From positions 62,001 through 126,000 of the forward strand of contig NZ_BMTV01000014.1 in assembly GCF_014649855.1 (NCBI RefSeq): DNA of 64,000 nucleotides, given 5' to 3'. Both the position numbers and the translations under genes were made by a program. The first letter of the stretch is position 1; each line of letters opens with the position of its first letter. A model generated the notes under the pieces. The model searched no databases. It was not told the DNA's origin and was given only the letters and a program-made list of their open reading frames with translations. Of the stretch, positions 16,525-25,067 are shown piece by piece. This DNA is from Streptomyces roseolus (GTDB lineage Bacteria > Actinomycetota > Actinomycetes > Streptomycetales > Streptomycetaceae).

Positions 16525-17468
16525 GATCGCCCCGGCGGGCCCCGCCCGGTATCGGCCGTTCCGCTCGACCCGGGGTCAACCGATCGGTTGACGGCGCTAC
16601 GACGACCGGCCGGCCGGGGCGGGTCCCGGCTCCGACACGTCCGTGGTGCCCACCCCGCGGCTCGGCCCCTTCCGCGCCCGTGGGGCGTGGCCCCGCTCCG
16701 GCCCGACCTCGGCGCCCCCCGGGCGGGTCCGCTGACGACGTGCCCGGGCGGTCGCCGAGGTCGGGCGTGCTCGCGAGGGCGTGCCTCGCCGATGGGGGCG
16801 TCCCGCGTGGTGAGGGGTGACGGGGCGATGGTCCCTTCCCTCACGTGGGGGCCGGCAGCCGGCGGCGCGCCGTCCGGGGCCGTCCCGCCCGGGGAGCCGG
16901 AGCGGGCAGCGGCAGACGGGCGGATCGGGCTCCGCGATCGGTCTTGCCCGCCAGTGTGCCGAAAGCCTCCCGGCGCGGCCGGTTGCGCCGTCCTGACCCG
17001 CCGGCACATCCCGGCGCCGTGTCGCCGGCATCGGGACGGCGACCACGGCGGTGCGCTTGCGTCTTGCCGCCGGAGGACTCCCTGGTGGCCGCCGTCGTCG
17101 GCGTGGTGGCGAGGTGGGGGAGCTCCAACCGGCCGAGGTTTTCCGCGGTGGCCTCGGCCCAGGGGGGTGCCTCGTGGGCGGTGGAGAGGTCGGCGGCGCT
17201 CTGTGCCGCCCCACAGCCGCTCGCGCGCCGGCGTCCGCGGCGTTCGGCGTGGCCGAGTGCCGACAGGGTGCGGCCCGTTCGACCGGGAGATGGCCCGGGC
17301 GGCGGCCCCCGTCGGTGAGCCGGCGCGCGGCCCCGTGCCGTCGTCGCCGTGTGCGGCGCCCCGGAACAGGAGTCGGCCGCCCCACGACCTCGCCGCACGG
17401 GTCGAAGATCAAGCCAAGGGCCGTTCCGCAATGGTCTGGAGGCCCACGCCAGGACTCGAGAACTTGTG
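16525..17468. other. Gene-poor region upstream of the ABC operon
   Basis: About 940 bases with no recognised gene. On the minus strand, around 17040-17220, a frame reads SADLSTAHEAPPWAEATAEN and LGRLELPHLATTPTTAATRE with strong G/C third positions for about 55 codons, then decays. It has no clear start or RBS and no family was recognised. The ABC operon promoter presumably lies near 16525-16620, where an inverted GTCAACCGATCGGTTGAC (16573-16590) palindrome is seen. Confidence 0.4.
16573..16590. promoter_or_regulatory. 18-bp perfect palindrome upstream of the ABC exporter operon
   Basis: GTCAACCGATCGGTTGAC is perfectly self-complementary and lies 49 bases before the ATPase start at 16524. CAACCGATCGGTTG-type sites are the usual form of TetR-family operators, so an unlinked or lost TetR repressor, or the local response regulator, may bind here. 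The binding protein is not known. Confidence 0.6.
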
Positions 17469-18098
17469 ATGCCGTGCGAGCGGTGTGTGTACGGTGCCGG
17501 AGTGATCGACACTGATGGCGCTCGGTTGGGTGAGGAGGCAGCGCGACGGTTGGCGGAGGCGGACTGCTGCGAGATGGCTCCTGGGCTCATGGAGGAAGAG
17601 TTCAGCCGGATCGAGGCGACCTACGGGTTCGAGTTCTCCCTGGAGCATCGCGCTTTCCTGGCGGCCGGGCTGCCGGTCGCCTCGCCTCCCGAGGAAGGTG
17701 CGACGTGGCAGCAGCCCTGGCCCGACTGGCGTCACGCCGATGAAGACGACCTGCGCCATCGGCTGGAGTGGCCGGTACGAGAAGTGTTGGGCGACGTCGC
17801 CCACGGCAGCTGGCATCCGGCCCTGGGGGCACGTCCGACCTCCGGTGAAGAGGCCGTGGAGGTGGCCCGAGCGGTACTCGCACGAGCGCCGCGACTCGTT
17901 CCCGTCTACGCGCACCGCTTCATACCCGCAGGTCACGGCACTCCGGGACACCCGGTCCTGTCGGTGTGGGGAACCGACATCATCTCCTACGGCCACGACC
18001 TGGCCGACTGCATCGACCGCGAGTTCGGCGAGGTCGACGAGAACGCGCCCTGGGATCCGCGGGCTTCCGTGCCGTTCTGGAAGGACTTCCTCGGCTGA
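17469..18098 (+). CDS. SMI1/KNR4 (SUKH)-like protein
   Basis: 209-aa soluble protein of the SUKH-like group. FSRIEATYGFEFSLEHRAFL AAGLP is the usual opening (xxIExxYGFxFxxdHRAFLxAGLP), followed by WPDWRHADEDDLRHRLEWPV, then RLVPVYAHRFIPAGHGTPGH PVLSVWGTDIISYGHDLADC, a pattern found in many Streptomyces proteins annotated as SMI1/KNR4 family. Some are immunity proteins, but no toxin gene adjoins. ATG 17469 gives the longest reading; GTG 17502 (VIDTDG) is an equally plausible start, possibly leaderless. The third-position G/C bias is weaker than in its neighbours. The 5' flank is gene-poor and an IS fragment follows. Confidence 0.75.
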   Translation: MPCERCVYGAGVIDTDGARLGEEAARRLAEADCCEMAPGLMEEEFSRIEATYGFEFSLEHRAFLAAGLPVASPPEEGATWQQPWPDWRHADEDDLRHRLEWPVREVLGDVAHGSWHPALGARPTSGEEAVEVARAVLARAPRLVPVYAHRFIPAGHGTPGHPVLSVWGTDIISYGHDLADCIDREFGEVDENAPWDPRASVPFWKDFLG

Positions 18099-18284
18099 GA
18101 TCGCCCCGGCTGGTGCCGTTCGTCGATGAACTCTGCTGGGCCCGGTGCGAACACGGCTTCAGAGCCGTCCTGGACGGCCCCGTCCACCGGAGTGGCCCCA
18201 CGCCGGTTCGACCGGGTGGTACGTGCGCTGCGGCGCGAAGGCGCCGACACCGCGCGACGAGGCCGGCCGCGGGAATTCCGCTGG

Positions 18285-18424
18285 AAGACCGGTGCTCCTG
18301 GTGGCCGCGTACTGGCGTACCCACCTGACCCCGCGCCGGCTCGCCCCGCTCTTCGGCGTCTCGAGGCCCACGGCCGGCCGCATCGTCGACCACCTCGGGC
18401 CTCTTTCTGCGCTCCGGCCCCTAA
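18285..18424 (+). pseudogene. IS5-type transposase N-terminal fragment
   Basis: A frame reads VLLVAAYWRTHLTPRRLAPL FGVSRPTAGRIVDHLGPL, the helix-turn-helix that precedes the DDE domain in transposases of the Streptomyces IS5/IS1647-like group (VLLVAxYWRTNLTxRQLAPLFGxSxxAAxRIIdHLGP). The catalytic domain is missing, and the frame ends at a TAA at 18421. This is a fossil insertion. Confidence 0.7.
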
Positions 18425-18542
18425 GCGGTCGTCCCGAACAGCGACCAGCTCGTACATGCCGACTCGGAGAAGGTTTGCGGGACAAGCCCGAGGTTGTCTT
18501 TGACGCGCGCCGGAGACCACCTGTCTTCCCGGTCGATCGTGC

Positions 18543-19100
18543 TCACGGCGCCGTGGACGTGTCGGAGCACGGCGGCTCCACGAACTGTTTGCCGATCTCC
18601 GTCCTCCAGTGCGCGGCGAGCGCGTCGGTCGTCTTTCCGGCCGGGACCGGGCGGGTGAAGCGGGCGATCCACGTACCGTCTTCGGGCCCGAGGACGGACA
18701 CCTCGTAGCGGCTGCCGGGCTGCAGCTTGGCAGCCGAGGCCTCCGGGAGACCGACCTGCGCCTCGGTGGGCAAGGTGCCCTTGTAGACGGCGAGAGTGCG
18801 GACCTTGAAGGTCCGCATGTCGGCGTCGGGGCCCTTGGGGACGAGCCGGCCGCGCTCGACGACGTCGACCAGGGCGAGGTTCTGCGCGCGGGCGGCCTCG
18901 GCCGCATCTGGAGCGACACGCAAGGCCGCGCCGCTCGACTCGCGGGATGCCCACCTCGGCGCGGCCGTGGCGGCGCCGGCCTTGACCGGCTGCTTCCCGG
19001 CGGCTGAGTGTTCCGGGCCCGTCTTGCCGCCCGCGTACCGCGGGTGATCGGTCCGCGGCGTGGTCCCCGCGCTCCCACCGCATCCACCAGTACCTCGCGA
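18543..19100 (-). pseudogene. Lipoprotein-like gene without its signal peptide
   Basis: The frame reads TGGCGGSAGTTPRTDHPRYA GGKTGPEHSAAGKQ, resembling the mature start of a lipoprotein (lipobox-like GGC then a Gly/Ser/Thr linker), and continues through NLALVDVVERGRLVPKGPDA, VRTLAVYKGTLPTEAQVGLP and GSRYEVSVLGPEDGTWIARF to a normal stop. However, a TGA lies directly before it at 19101-19103, and no ATG or GTG occurs in frame before the conserved part; the first possible start is a TTG at 18923. The signal peptide has therefore been lost or shifted out of frame. Function unknown; the fold looks like a small all-beta secreted domain. Confidence 0.5.
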
Positions 19101-19184
19101 TCATGGCTTTGACCTGCGGATTTCGTATGAGTCCCCGGTGTGAACAGTGGGCGAATCCCTGGCGTGACGGGTTTTGGAGGTGCC

Positions 19185-22100
19185 GTGCCACGTCCTAGCC
19201 TCCCCGCCATGTCCGACTTCTCACGCCGTAAGGTCCTCGGCACCCTCGCCGCGGGATCCGCGCTCTCCGTCCTGCCGCCCTCCCTCCTGACGGCCATGGC
19301 CGCCCCCCTGCCGCGCGGCGGCCTCCGGGCCGTCGAGCACGTCATCGTGCTGATGCAGGAGAACCGCTCCTTCGACAACTACTTCGGCACCCTCAGGGGC
19401 GTCCGCGGCTTCGGCGACAGCAGGGCGCTGCGACTGCCCGACGGCACGAGCGTGTTCGAGCAGCCCCGCTCCGGAGGGCCCGCCGTCCTGCCGTTCTCCG
19501 CGCGGCGGGCGGCCGTCGACGCCGGGCGGCCCGAGAGCGACATCCAGTACCTCGGCTCGCTGCCGCACGGCTTCACCGACGGGGTACAGGCCCGCGCGAA
19601 CGGATGGTGGAACGACTGGATCGCGGCCAAGGGCCAGAGCACCATGGCCCACTACGACCGCCACGACATCCCCCTCCAGTACGAACTCGCGGACCGCTTC
19701 ACCATCTGCGACGCCTACCACTGCTCCGTCTTCGGCTCCACGAACCCCAACCGCAACTACCTGTGGACCGGCACCACCGGGTTCGAACCCGGTGGCGGGG
19801 GCCGGGCCATCACCAACGCCGCGTACTCCTACGGCCACGCCGGCTACGACTGGACCACCTACCCGGAGCGTCTGGAAGCCGCCGGGGTGTCCTGGCAGAT
19901 CTACCAGGAATGGGACAACTTCACCGACAACGCGGTGGAGTACTTCAAGCCGTGGAAGCGGATCGGCCGGAAGATCCTCACCGCCGCCGGATTCGCCCAC
20001 GCCACCACCGAGGAGTTCTACGACAAGCTGTGGGCGAAGAGCGACAGCGAGCGGCGGGCCGATCTGGCCCGGTTCCGCACCGCGGTCGACGCCCTCCCCG
20101 AGGACGAGCGCCGGCTGTTCCTCCGCGGCGCCTACCGCTCCGAACCGGGCACCCTGCTCACCCGGATCAAGGCCGACATCAAGGCCGGGACCCTCCCCAG
20201 GGTCAGCTGGGTGGTGCCCACGGCCGCACTGTCCGAACACCCCGGCTCCTCCACGCCCGTCGGCAGCGCCGGCCTCGTCTACGACCTGCTGGACGCCATC
20301 GCCTCGGACCCCACGACCTGGTCGAAGACCGCGCTGTTCATCAACTTCGACGAGAACGACGGCTACTTCGACCACGTACCCGCCCCCACCGCGCCCAGGC
20401 CGGAGACCGGCGACGGCGACGACTGGGTGGGCGGCCGCCCCGTCGGACCCGGACCGCGCGTCCCGATGACCGTCGTGTCCCCCTGGACGGTCGGCGGGTT
20501 CGTGAACTCCGAGCTCTTCGACCACACCTCGGTGATCCGGTTCCTGGAGAAGTGGACCGGGGTCCGGGAACCCAACATCAGCGCCTGGCGGCGCAGCGTC
20601 TTCGGCGACCTGACCTCCGTGTTCGACTTCGACCGCGCCTACCGGCAGCCCGAGGTGGAGCAGCCCGCCGCGGTCCCGGCGCCGATCGGCCGCTGGAACC
20701 CGGTGCCGCCGGCGACGCAGGAGCGGCCCGTCCAGGAGCCCGGCGTCCGCCCCACCCGGCCCTCCCCGTACCGGCTCTCGCTGCGCGCCACCGTCACCGA
20801 CACCGAGGTGCGGCTGGGGCTCGGCAACGAGGGGCGACGGGCCGCCGCGATCACCGCGTACCCGGGGGACGGGACCGCTCCGCGGACCTGGACCGTCGCC
20901 GGCCGGGACAGCACCACCGGCAGCCTGCCGTACGGCCCCGAGGGCTACGACCTCCAGGTGCACGGCCCCGGCTGGGCCTTGTGGGAACTGCGGGGCGCGG
21001 GCATCGGCGCCGAGGCCCACGCCGTCGAGCGCGCCCACGCCCGCAGCGTGGACGTGGAGTGCAGCAACCCGTCGGGACGGACCCGCACGCTCCTGGTGGG
21101 GGAGTCCACCCATCCGCGGCACGGCGACCGCGTGCGGACCGTCCGGCTGGCGCCCGGCCGGAAGAGGACCGTGTCCGTACCGCTCGCCCGCCACGGCTGG
21201 TACGACATCGTGGTGCTCGACGAGGACGACCCGCGCTTCCTGCGGCGGATGTCCGGCCGGCCCGCGGACAGCGGACCGGGCGCCACCGACCCGGCGATCG
21301 GGACCGGGCCGGCGCTGACCGCGGCGCTCGTCCTGCCGGAGCCGCTGCCCCCGCTGACCGCCCCGCTCGTCCAGGGCAGCCCCGCCGAGGTGACGGTCCG
21401 CATACGCAACGAGGAGACGGGCCGGCTGAGGGACCTCGCGGTGGCGCTGCCGGCACCGGCCGGCTGGACGGTCGAGTCCTCCGGGCCGGTCCCGCGGAGC
21501 CTGCCCGGCGGCGGCTCGGCGGACCTGCGCTTCACGGTCACCCCCGGGGCCGACGCCACCGCCGCCACCCTCACCGTCGTCGCCCGCGCCGAAGGCGACG
21601 GCCTGCTGCGCGTCGCGGACGCCCGGATCCGGGCCGAGGTCGCCCGCGCGGTGACCCTGACCCTGACCGCGCCGGCGAGCTCCCCCGGCACCGACGGCTG
21701 CGCCCTGTACCCGGAGCGGCCGCTGGCCGTGACCGCGACCGTCACCAACGCGGGCAACGCCCCGCTCACCGACCTGTCGGCGGCGCTGGCGGTACCGGAC
21801 GGGTGGCGTGCCGAGGCGGCCGCCGACACCCCGGCCTCGGTCCCCGCCCGTACGTCGGTGAAGGTGGTCTGGGAGGTCACGGCGCCCGCGTCGGCGGCCC
21901 GCACCTCGGCGACGCTGAAGGCGACCGTCGGCGCGCGCACCGCGGGCGGCGCGGCGGTGGAGCAGACGGGGTCGCTGGCCGCTCGGGTGGGGCCGGTGAT
22001 GACCGGCTACCTGCTCGCCGAGGACTTCGAGTCCCTCGCCGACCGGCTCGCCCCGGCCACCGACCTGAGCCGTCCGGGTCTGCGGGGCTGGACGCGGACC

Positions 22101-22646
22101 GCGCCCGAGGGGTGGACGGTCACCAACGCGGCCGGGATGCCGCAGGGAACGGAGGAGCTCCACGGCTGGTCGTTCCTGTCCCGGCAGTTCTGGTTCCCGG
22201 CCGGCCAGGAACGCGCCGCGTTCGGCCGGTCCCTGGGCGTCGTCGCCGTCGCCGACCCGGACGACTGGGACGACACGGGCAGCCCGTCCAGCCGTGGCAC
22301 CTTCGACTCGACGCTGACGACGCCCGCCGTCGCGATCCCGGCGGGAACCCCGACGCTGTACCTGGGCTTCGACTCCCACTACCGGCAGGAGAGCCCGCAG
22401 GAGGCGGAGGTGACCGTGGTGTTCGACACCGGCGCCACCTCTCGGGTGCTGCACTACTCCAGCGCGCCGTCGGGGAACACCAACAACGGCCGTGACCAGC
22501 AGAACCGACTCGTGACCTGTTCCTTCCCGGTGCCGGCCGACGCGCGCTCGGTGAAGGTGGGCTTCCGGGTCCACCACGCGGGCAACAACTGGTTCTGGGC
22601 CGTGGACAACATCAGGCTGGGAACCTCCCCGGTCGCCGACGTCTGA
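19185..22646 (+). CDS. Phosphocholine-specific phospholipase C, Tat-exported, with long C-terminal extension
   Basis: 1,153-aa secreted esterase that would cleave phosphatidylcholine to diacylglycerol and phosphocholine. A Tat signal (SRRKVLGTLAAGSALSVLPP) precedes the phosphoesterase domain: VEHVIVLMQENRSFDNYFGT (metal/nucleophile motif), GSTNPNRNYLWTG, WVVPTAALSEHPGSS and FINFDENDGYFDHV. Residues about 520-700 hold the two small C-terminal beta domains normal for the family (about 700 aa in all). A further 450 residues carry two NEW3-like beta domains (VTVRIRNEETGRLRDLAVAL; VTNAGNAPLTDLSAALAVP) and a final jelly-roll-like part with YLGFDSHYRQESPQEAEVTV. GTG 19185 has GGAGG 4 nt ahead; ATG 19209 is the alternative start. 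Confidence 0.92.
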   Translation: MPRPSLPAMSDFSRRKVLGTLAAGSALSVLPPSLLTAMAAPLPRGGLRAVEHVIVLMQENRSFDNYFGTLRGVRGFGDSRALRLPDGTSVFEQPRSGGPAVLPFSARRAAVDAGRPESDIQYLGSLPHGFTDGVQARANGWWNDWIAAKGQSTMAHYDRHDIPLQYELADRFTICDAYHCSVFGSTNPNRNYLWTGTTGFEPGGGGRAITNAAYSYGHAGYDWTTYPERLEAAGVSWQIYQEWDNFTDNAVEYFKPWKRIGRKILTAAGFAHATTEEFYDKLWAKSDSERRADLARFRTAVDALPEDERRLFLRGAYRSEPGTLLTRIKADIKAGTLPRVSWVVPTAALSEHPGSSTPVGSAGLVYDLLDAIASDPTTWSKTALFINFDENDGYFDHVPAPTAPRPETGDGDDWVGGRPVGPGPRVPMTVVSPWTVGGFVNSELFDHTSVIRFLEKWTGVREPNISAWRRSVFGDLTSVFDFDRAYRQPEVEQPAAVPAPIGRWNPVPPATQERPVQEPGVRPTRPSPYRLSLRATVTDTEVRLGLGNEGRRAAAITAYPGDGTAPRTWTVAGRDSTTGSLPYGPEGYDLQVHGPGWALWELRGAGIGAEAHAVERAHARSVDVECSNPSGRTRTLLVGESTHPRHGDRVRTVRLAPGRKRTVSVPLARHGWYDIVVLDEDDPRFLRRMSGRPADSGPGATDPAIGTGPALTAALVLPEPLPPLTAPLVQGSPAEVTVRIRNEETGRLRDLAVALPAPAGWTVESSGPVPRSLPGGGSADLRFTVTPGADATAATLTVVARAEGDGLLRVADARIRAEVARAVTLTLTAPASSPGTDGCALYPERPLAVTATVTNAGNAPLTDLSAALAVPDGWRAEAAADTPASVPARTSVKVVWEVTAPASAARTSATLKATVGARTAGGAAVEQTGSLAARVGPVMTGYLLAEDFESLADRLAPATDLSRPGLRGWTRTAPEGWTVTNAAGMPQGTEELHGWSFLSRQFWFPAGQERAAFGRSLGVVAVADPDDWDDTGSPSSRGTFDSTLTTPAVAIPAGTPTLYLGFDSHYRQESPQEAEVTVVFDTGATSRVLHYSSAPSGNTNNGRDQQNRLVTCSFPVPADARSVKVGFRVHHAGNNWFWAVDNIRLGTSPVADV

Positions 22647-22654
22647 CCGGCCGC

Positions 22655-22704
22655 GGCCCCCGCCCTCCCGCCCCCACCCGCCGGAGTCGGCCGGGGCGGG
22701 GGCC
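22655..22704 (+). terminator. GC stem after the phospholipase gene
   Basis: GGCCCCCGCCC (22655-22665) pairs perfectly with GGGCGGGGGCC (22694-22704) over a 28-base loop, starting 8 bases after the stop. Likely terminator without a T-tract. Confidence 0.5.
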
Positions 22705-22879
22705 CAGGACCGGCCCGCCGGGCCTGCGCCGCGCGTACCGCCCCGGCATCGGCCCGGTATGGGCCGCGTCGTCAACTCCCCGCTCGCGCGGGGCCCTTAG
22801 GGGACTAAGTCTTTGGTGGGGGACCGGACGGGACCATGGCCTGATCCCGTGGGGACGCGTGCGTCGATAACTTCGCCGT

Positions 22880-23509
22880 ATGCGTATCGGACTGCTTGGC
22901 ACTGGAAACGTCGCCCGCGCACTGGCCCACGGCTGGAAGGGGGCGGGGCACGACGTCCTTCTCGGGTCGCGGCGGCCCGGGGAGCGGGCGGACCTCGGTC
23001 TTCCCGTGGCGGGTTTGGAGGAGACGGCCGCTCACGCGGAGGTGCTCGTCAACGCGACCCCTGGCGACGTCTCCGTGGAACTGCTGCGTTCCATCGGCGC
23101 GGAGGCCCTGGCCGGCACTCTTCTCGTCGACGTCGGGGTGGGCCTCTCCGAGGACTACACCCAGCTCGCCCATCCCAACAGCAGCCTGGGAGAACAGATC
23201 CAGGCGGCCTTCCCCCGAACCCCCGTCGTCAAGACGCTGTGCACCATGGACGCCACCGCGATGGTCGCGCCGGGCGAGCTCGACGGCCCGAGCACCGTCT
23301 TCCTCTCCGGAGACGATGCCGGGGCCAAGCGGACCACCGGGCGCCTGCTCGCCGACCTCGGCTGGCCGGCCTCGTCCCAGCTGGACATCGGCGACATCAC
23401 CACCGCCCGGGGCCAGGAGCACTTCGCCTTCCTCTTCATGGGCATCGCGGGCGCCCTGGGCGCCCACACCTTCAACATCAAGGTGGTGCCCCGGAAGACC
23501 TCGGCGTAG
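22880..23509 (+). CDS. F420-dependent NADP reductase-like protein
   Basis: 209-aa Rossmann-fold protein of the NADPH:F420 oxidoreductase / coenzyme F420-dependent NADP reductase family. It starts MRIGLLGTGNVARALAHGWK (GxGxxA dinucleotide motif) and continues LVNATPGDVSVELLRSIGAE, LLVDVGVGLSEDYTQLAHPN, and ARGQEHFAFLFMGIAGALGA at the dimer end. Enzymes of this family shuttle hydride between F420H2 and NADP+; substrate choice is not provable here. TAACTT at 22868-22873 lies 6 bases before the ATG, so the mRNA is probably leaderless. Stand-alone gene. Confidence 0.85.
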   Translation: MRIGLLGTGNVARALAHGWKGAGHDVLLGSRRPGERADLGLPVAGLEETAAHAEVLVNATPGDVSVELLRSIGAEALAGTLLVDVGVGLSEDYTQLAHPNSSLGEQIQAAFPRTPVVKTLCTMDATAMVAPGELDGPSTVFLSGDDAGAKRTTGRLLADLGWPASSQLDIGDITTARGQEHFAFLFMGIAGALGAHTFNIKVVPRKTSA

Positions 23510-23723
23510 GGAGCGGCGAGGTGAGGACGGGCGTCTGCTCCTCCCGTACGCGGGACGGTCCCGTACGGGAGGCCCCTGCGGACGGCCGCGGACCTGCTCC
23601 CCGCCCGCGCGAGGACGATCCCGGGCCGCGCCCGCGGACTTCTCGTCGCCGGCGGGGGCCGTGTCCGCGGAGCGGGGGCCGGTGAGTGCGTCCCTCCACG
23701 GGACGGATGTCCGCCGCCGGAGA

Positions 23724-24557
23724 TCAGGGGCGCCGGGACGAGGGGGCCGCCTCCCCGCCCGACCGGTCGGCGCAGAACGACCGGATCTCCTTTAGCAGCT
23801 CCGGGTAGTGCTCCCCGTACGTCTCCAGCGCATGCGACACCGCGTCCGGAGCCGCTTCGAGCGGGGAGGGCTCGGCGGCAGCGAGTACGGCGGGCAGGGC
23901 GAAGTGCGGTTGCGAGATCAGTCCGCGGACCTGCGGTGCGGGGGCGGGACGCGTCAGCGCCGCGGGGGCGGCGAAGGCGGGGACGTGTCCGACGTCCGCG
24001 CGTACTGCCGACAACTTGTCGTCGGACACCGCCGGTGGACGGCTTTCCGGCAGTCGGCCGAGTTCGTGGTGCTTCGCCCCGTCGTCTCCCGGTTCCGAGG
24101 CCGGGACCCATGCCCACCCGGCGGGCGCCGGGGGGAAGCAGGGCGGCCGTCCGGGGGGTGTCGCCCCTCGCACCGGCGGTCCCGGCGCGAGCGGCGTGGA
24201 GCGCAGCGTCTCCCACATCCGGGCCGTGTCGTCGAAGGGCGGCGGAAGCGGTTGCCCCTCCGCCAGTGCGGTGAGCGCCCTGGCGACCCACGGCACGGTG
24301 GTCAGGCCGGCCGTCTCGCACGCCCGGCACGCGGCCGGCAGCGCCACGGAACGCTGGACGTCGGCCCCCGCGGCGTCGAGGGCGTGCACGAGGTCGCTGT
24401 CGAAGGCGACCAGGCCGAGGACGTTGCTTCCGCGGACGGCGCGGAGCCTCTCGCTCGGCAGCCTGCCGCCCCACTGCCACCTCTCGTCACGCAGGCGCCG
24501 TTCCTCGGCGGCCCGTTCGTCGGCGGCCCGTTCGTCGTCCGTGACCGGCCCGTGCAC
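23724..24557 (-). CDS. Hypothetical 277-aa protein
   Basis: Family not recognised. GTG start at 24555-24557 with a near-perfect Shine-Dalgarno AAGGAGGTG 4 nt ahead and steady G/C third positions indicate a real gene. The N-terminus is charged and repetitive (DERAADERAAEERRLRDERW), probably a coiled coil. Next comes LGLVAFDSDLVHALDAAGAD and LPAACRACETAGLTTVPWVA with a CRAC motif, then an aromatic/Pro stretch GWAWVPASEPGDDGAKHHEL and a helical C-terminus (LETYGEHYPELLKEIRSF). No signal peptide or membrane helix is evident. It lies alone between the F420 reductase gene, on the other strand, and a non-coding stretch. Confidence 0.7.
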   Translation of the reverse strand: MHGPVTDDERAADERAAEERRLRDERWQWGGRLPSERLRAVRGSNVLGLVAFDSDLVHALDAAGADVQRSVALPAACRACETAGLTTVPWVARALTALAEGQPLPPPFDDTARMWETLRSTPLAPGPPVRGATPPGRPPCFPPAPAGWAWVPASEPGDDGAKHHELGRLPESRPPAVSDDKLSAVRADVGHVPAFAAPAALTRPAPAPQVRGLISQPHFALPAVLAAAEPSPLEAAPDAVSHALETYGEHYPELLKEIRSFCADRSGGEAAPSSRRP

Positions 24558-25067
24558 AGAGCACCTCCTTGTCCGGACGGCTTCACAAGCCCGGCGTCCC
24601 CGCCGGACCGGCCGTCACGTGCTCCGCATCATGCCGTAGGCCACTGAAACCCGCTGAGGCACCGTCGGACCGGCACGACTGTCACCGCCTCCTGCTTCCC
24701 GCCCGCGCAGGGACATCCGGGTGGCGCCGGCGCTGCCGACCGAGCTGATCGCCGTCGACGGGCGCGTCAGCCTCCTCGCGGGCGTACAGGCGCTGCGCAA
24801 GGGGTGGCTGACGCTCTGACCACGAGGCGCACCGACCGCCGTGGGCGGCGGAGGACTCCGGAGCGCCGGAGCCCGGTGACGGGCGGGTGACGCCAGGGCC
24901 GTAGCCTCCGGTCGGGCCGGCCGCCCGGAGCGAAGGGCGCCGTCCGGCAGCCCCCGATCCCGCAGGAGCACGCTCATGGACCCCGTGCCGCCGCGAGGCC
25001 GCGACCGCGCCACGGCGCGGCGCGGCGGGAGGCTCCCGCGCGGAGCCCGGACCCCCGGCGGCCGGGA
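24558..25067. other. Non-coding stretch with a possible gene tail
   Basis: On the plus strand, 24712-24819 reads DIRVAPALPTELIAVDGRVS LLAGVQALRKGWLTL then TGA. This resembles the sensor-side tail of a helix-turn-helix regulator, but nothing precedes it. A 47-codon frame from ATG 24976 has GGAG upstream but overlaps the end of the BTAD gene and has no recognisable content. Otherwise empty. Confidence 0.35.

Noticed and set aside
19770..19795. tRNA T-arm-like GGGTTCGAACCC
   Set aside because: It lies inside the phospholipase reading frame (coding TTGFEPGGG) and no acceptor or anticodon stems surround it.
19221..22775. 1,184-codon minus-strand frame opposite the phospholipase
   Set aside because: Gly/Arg/Val-rich antisense frame without any family motif; the plus strand encodes a well-conserved enzyme.
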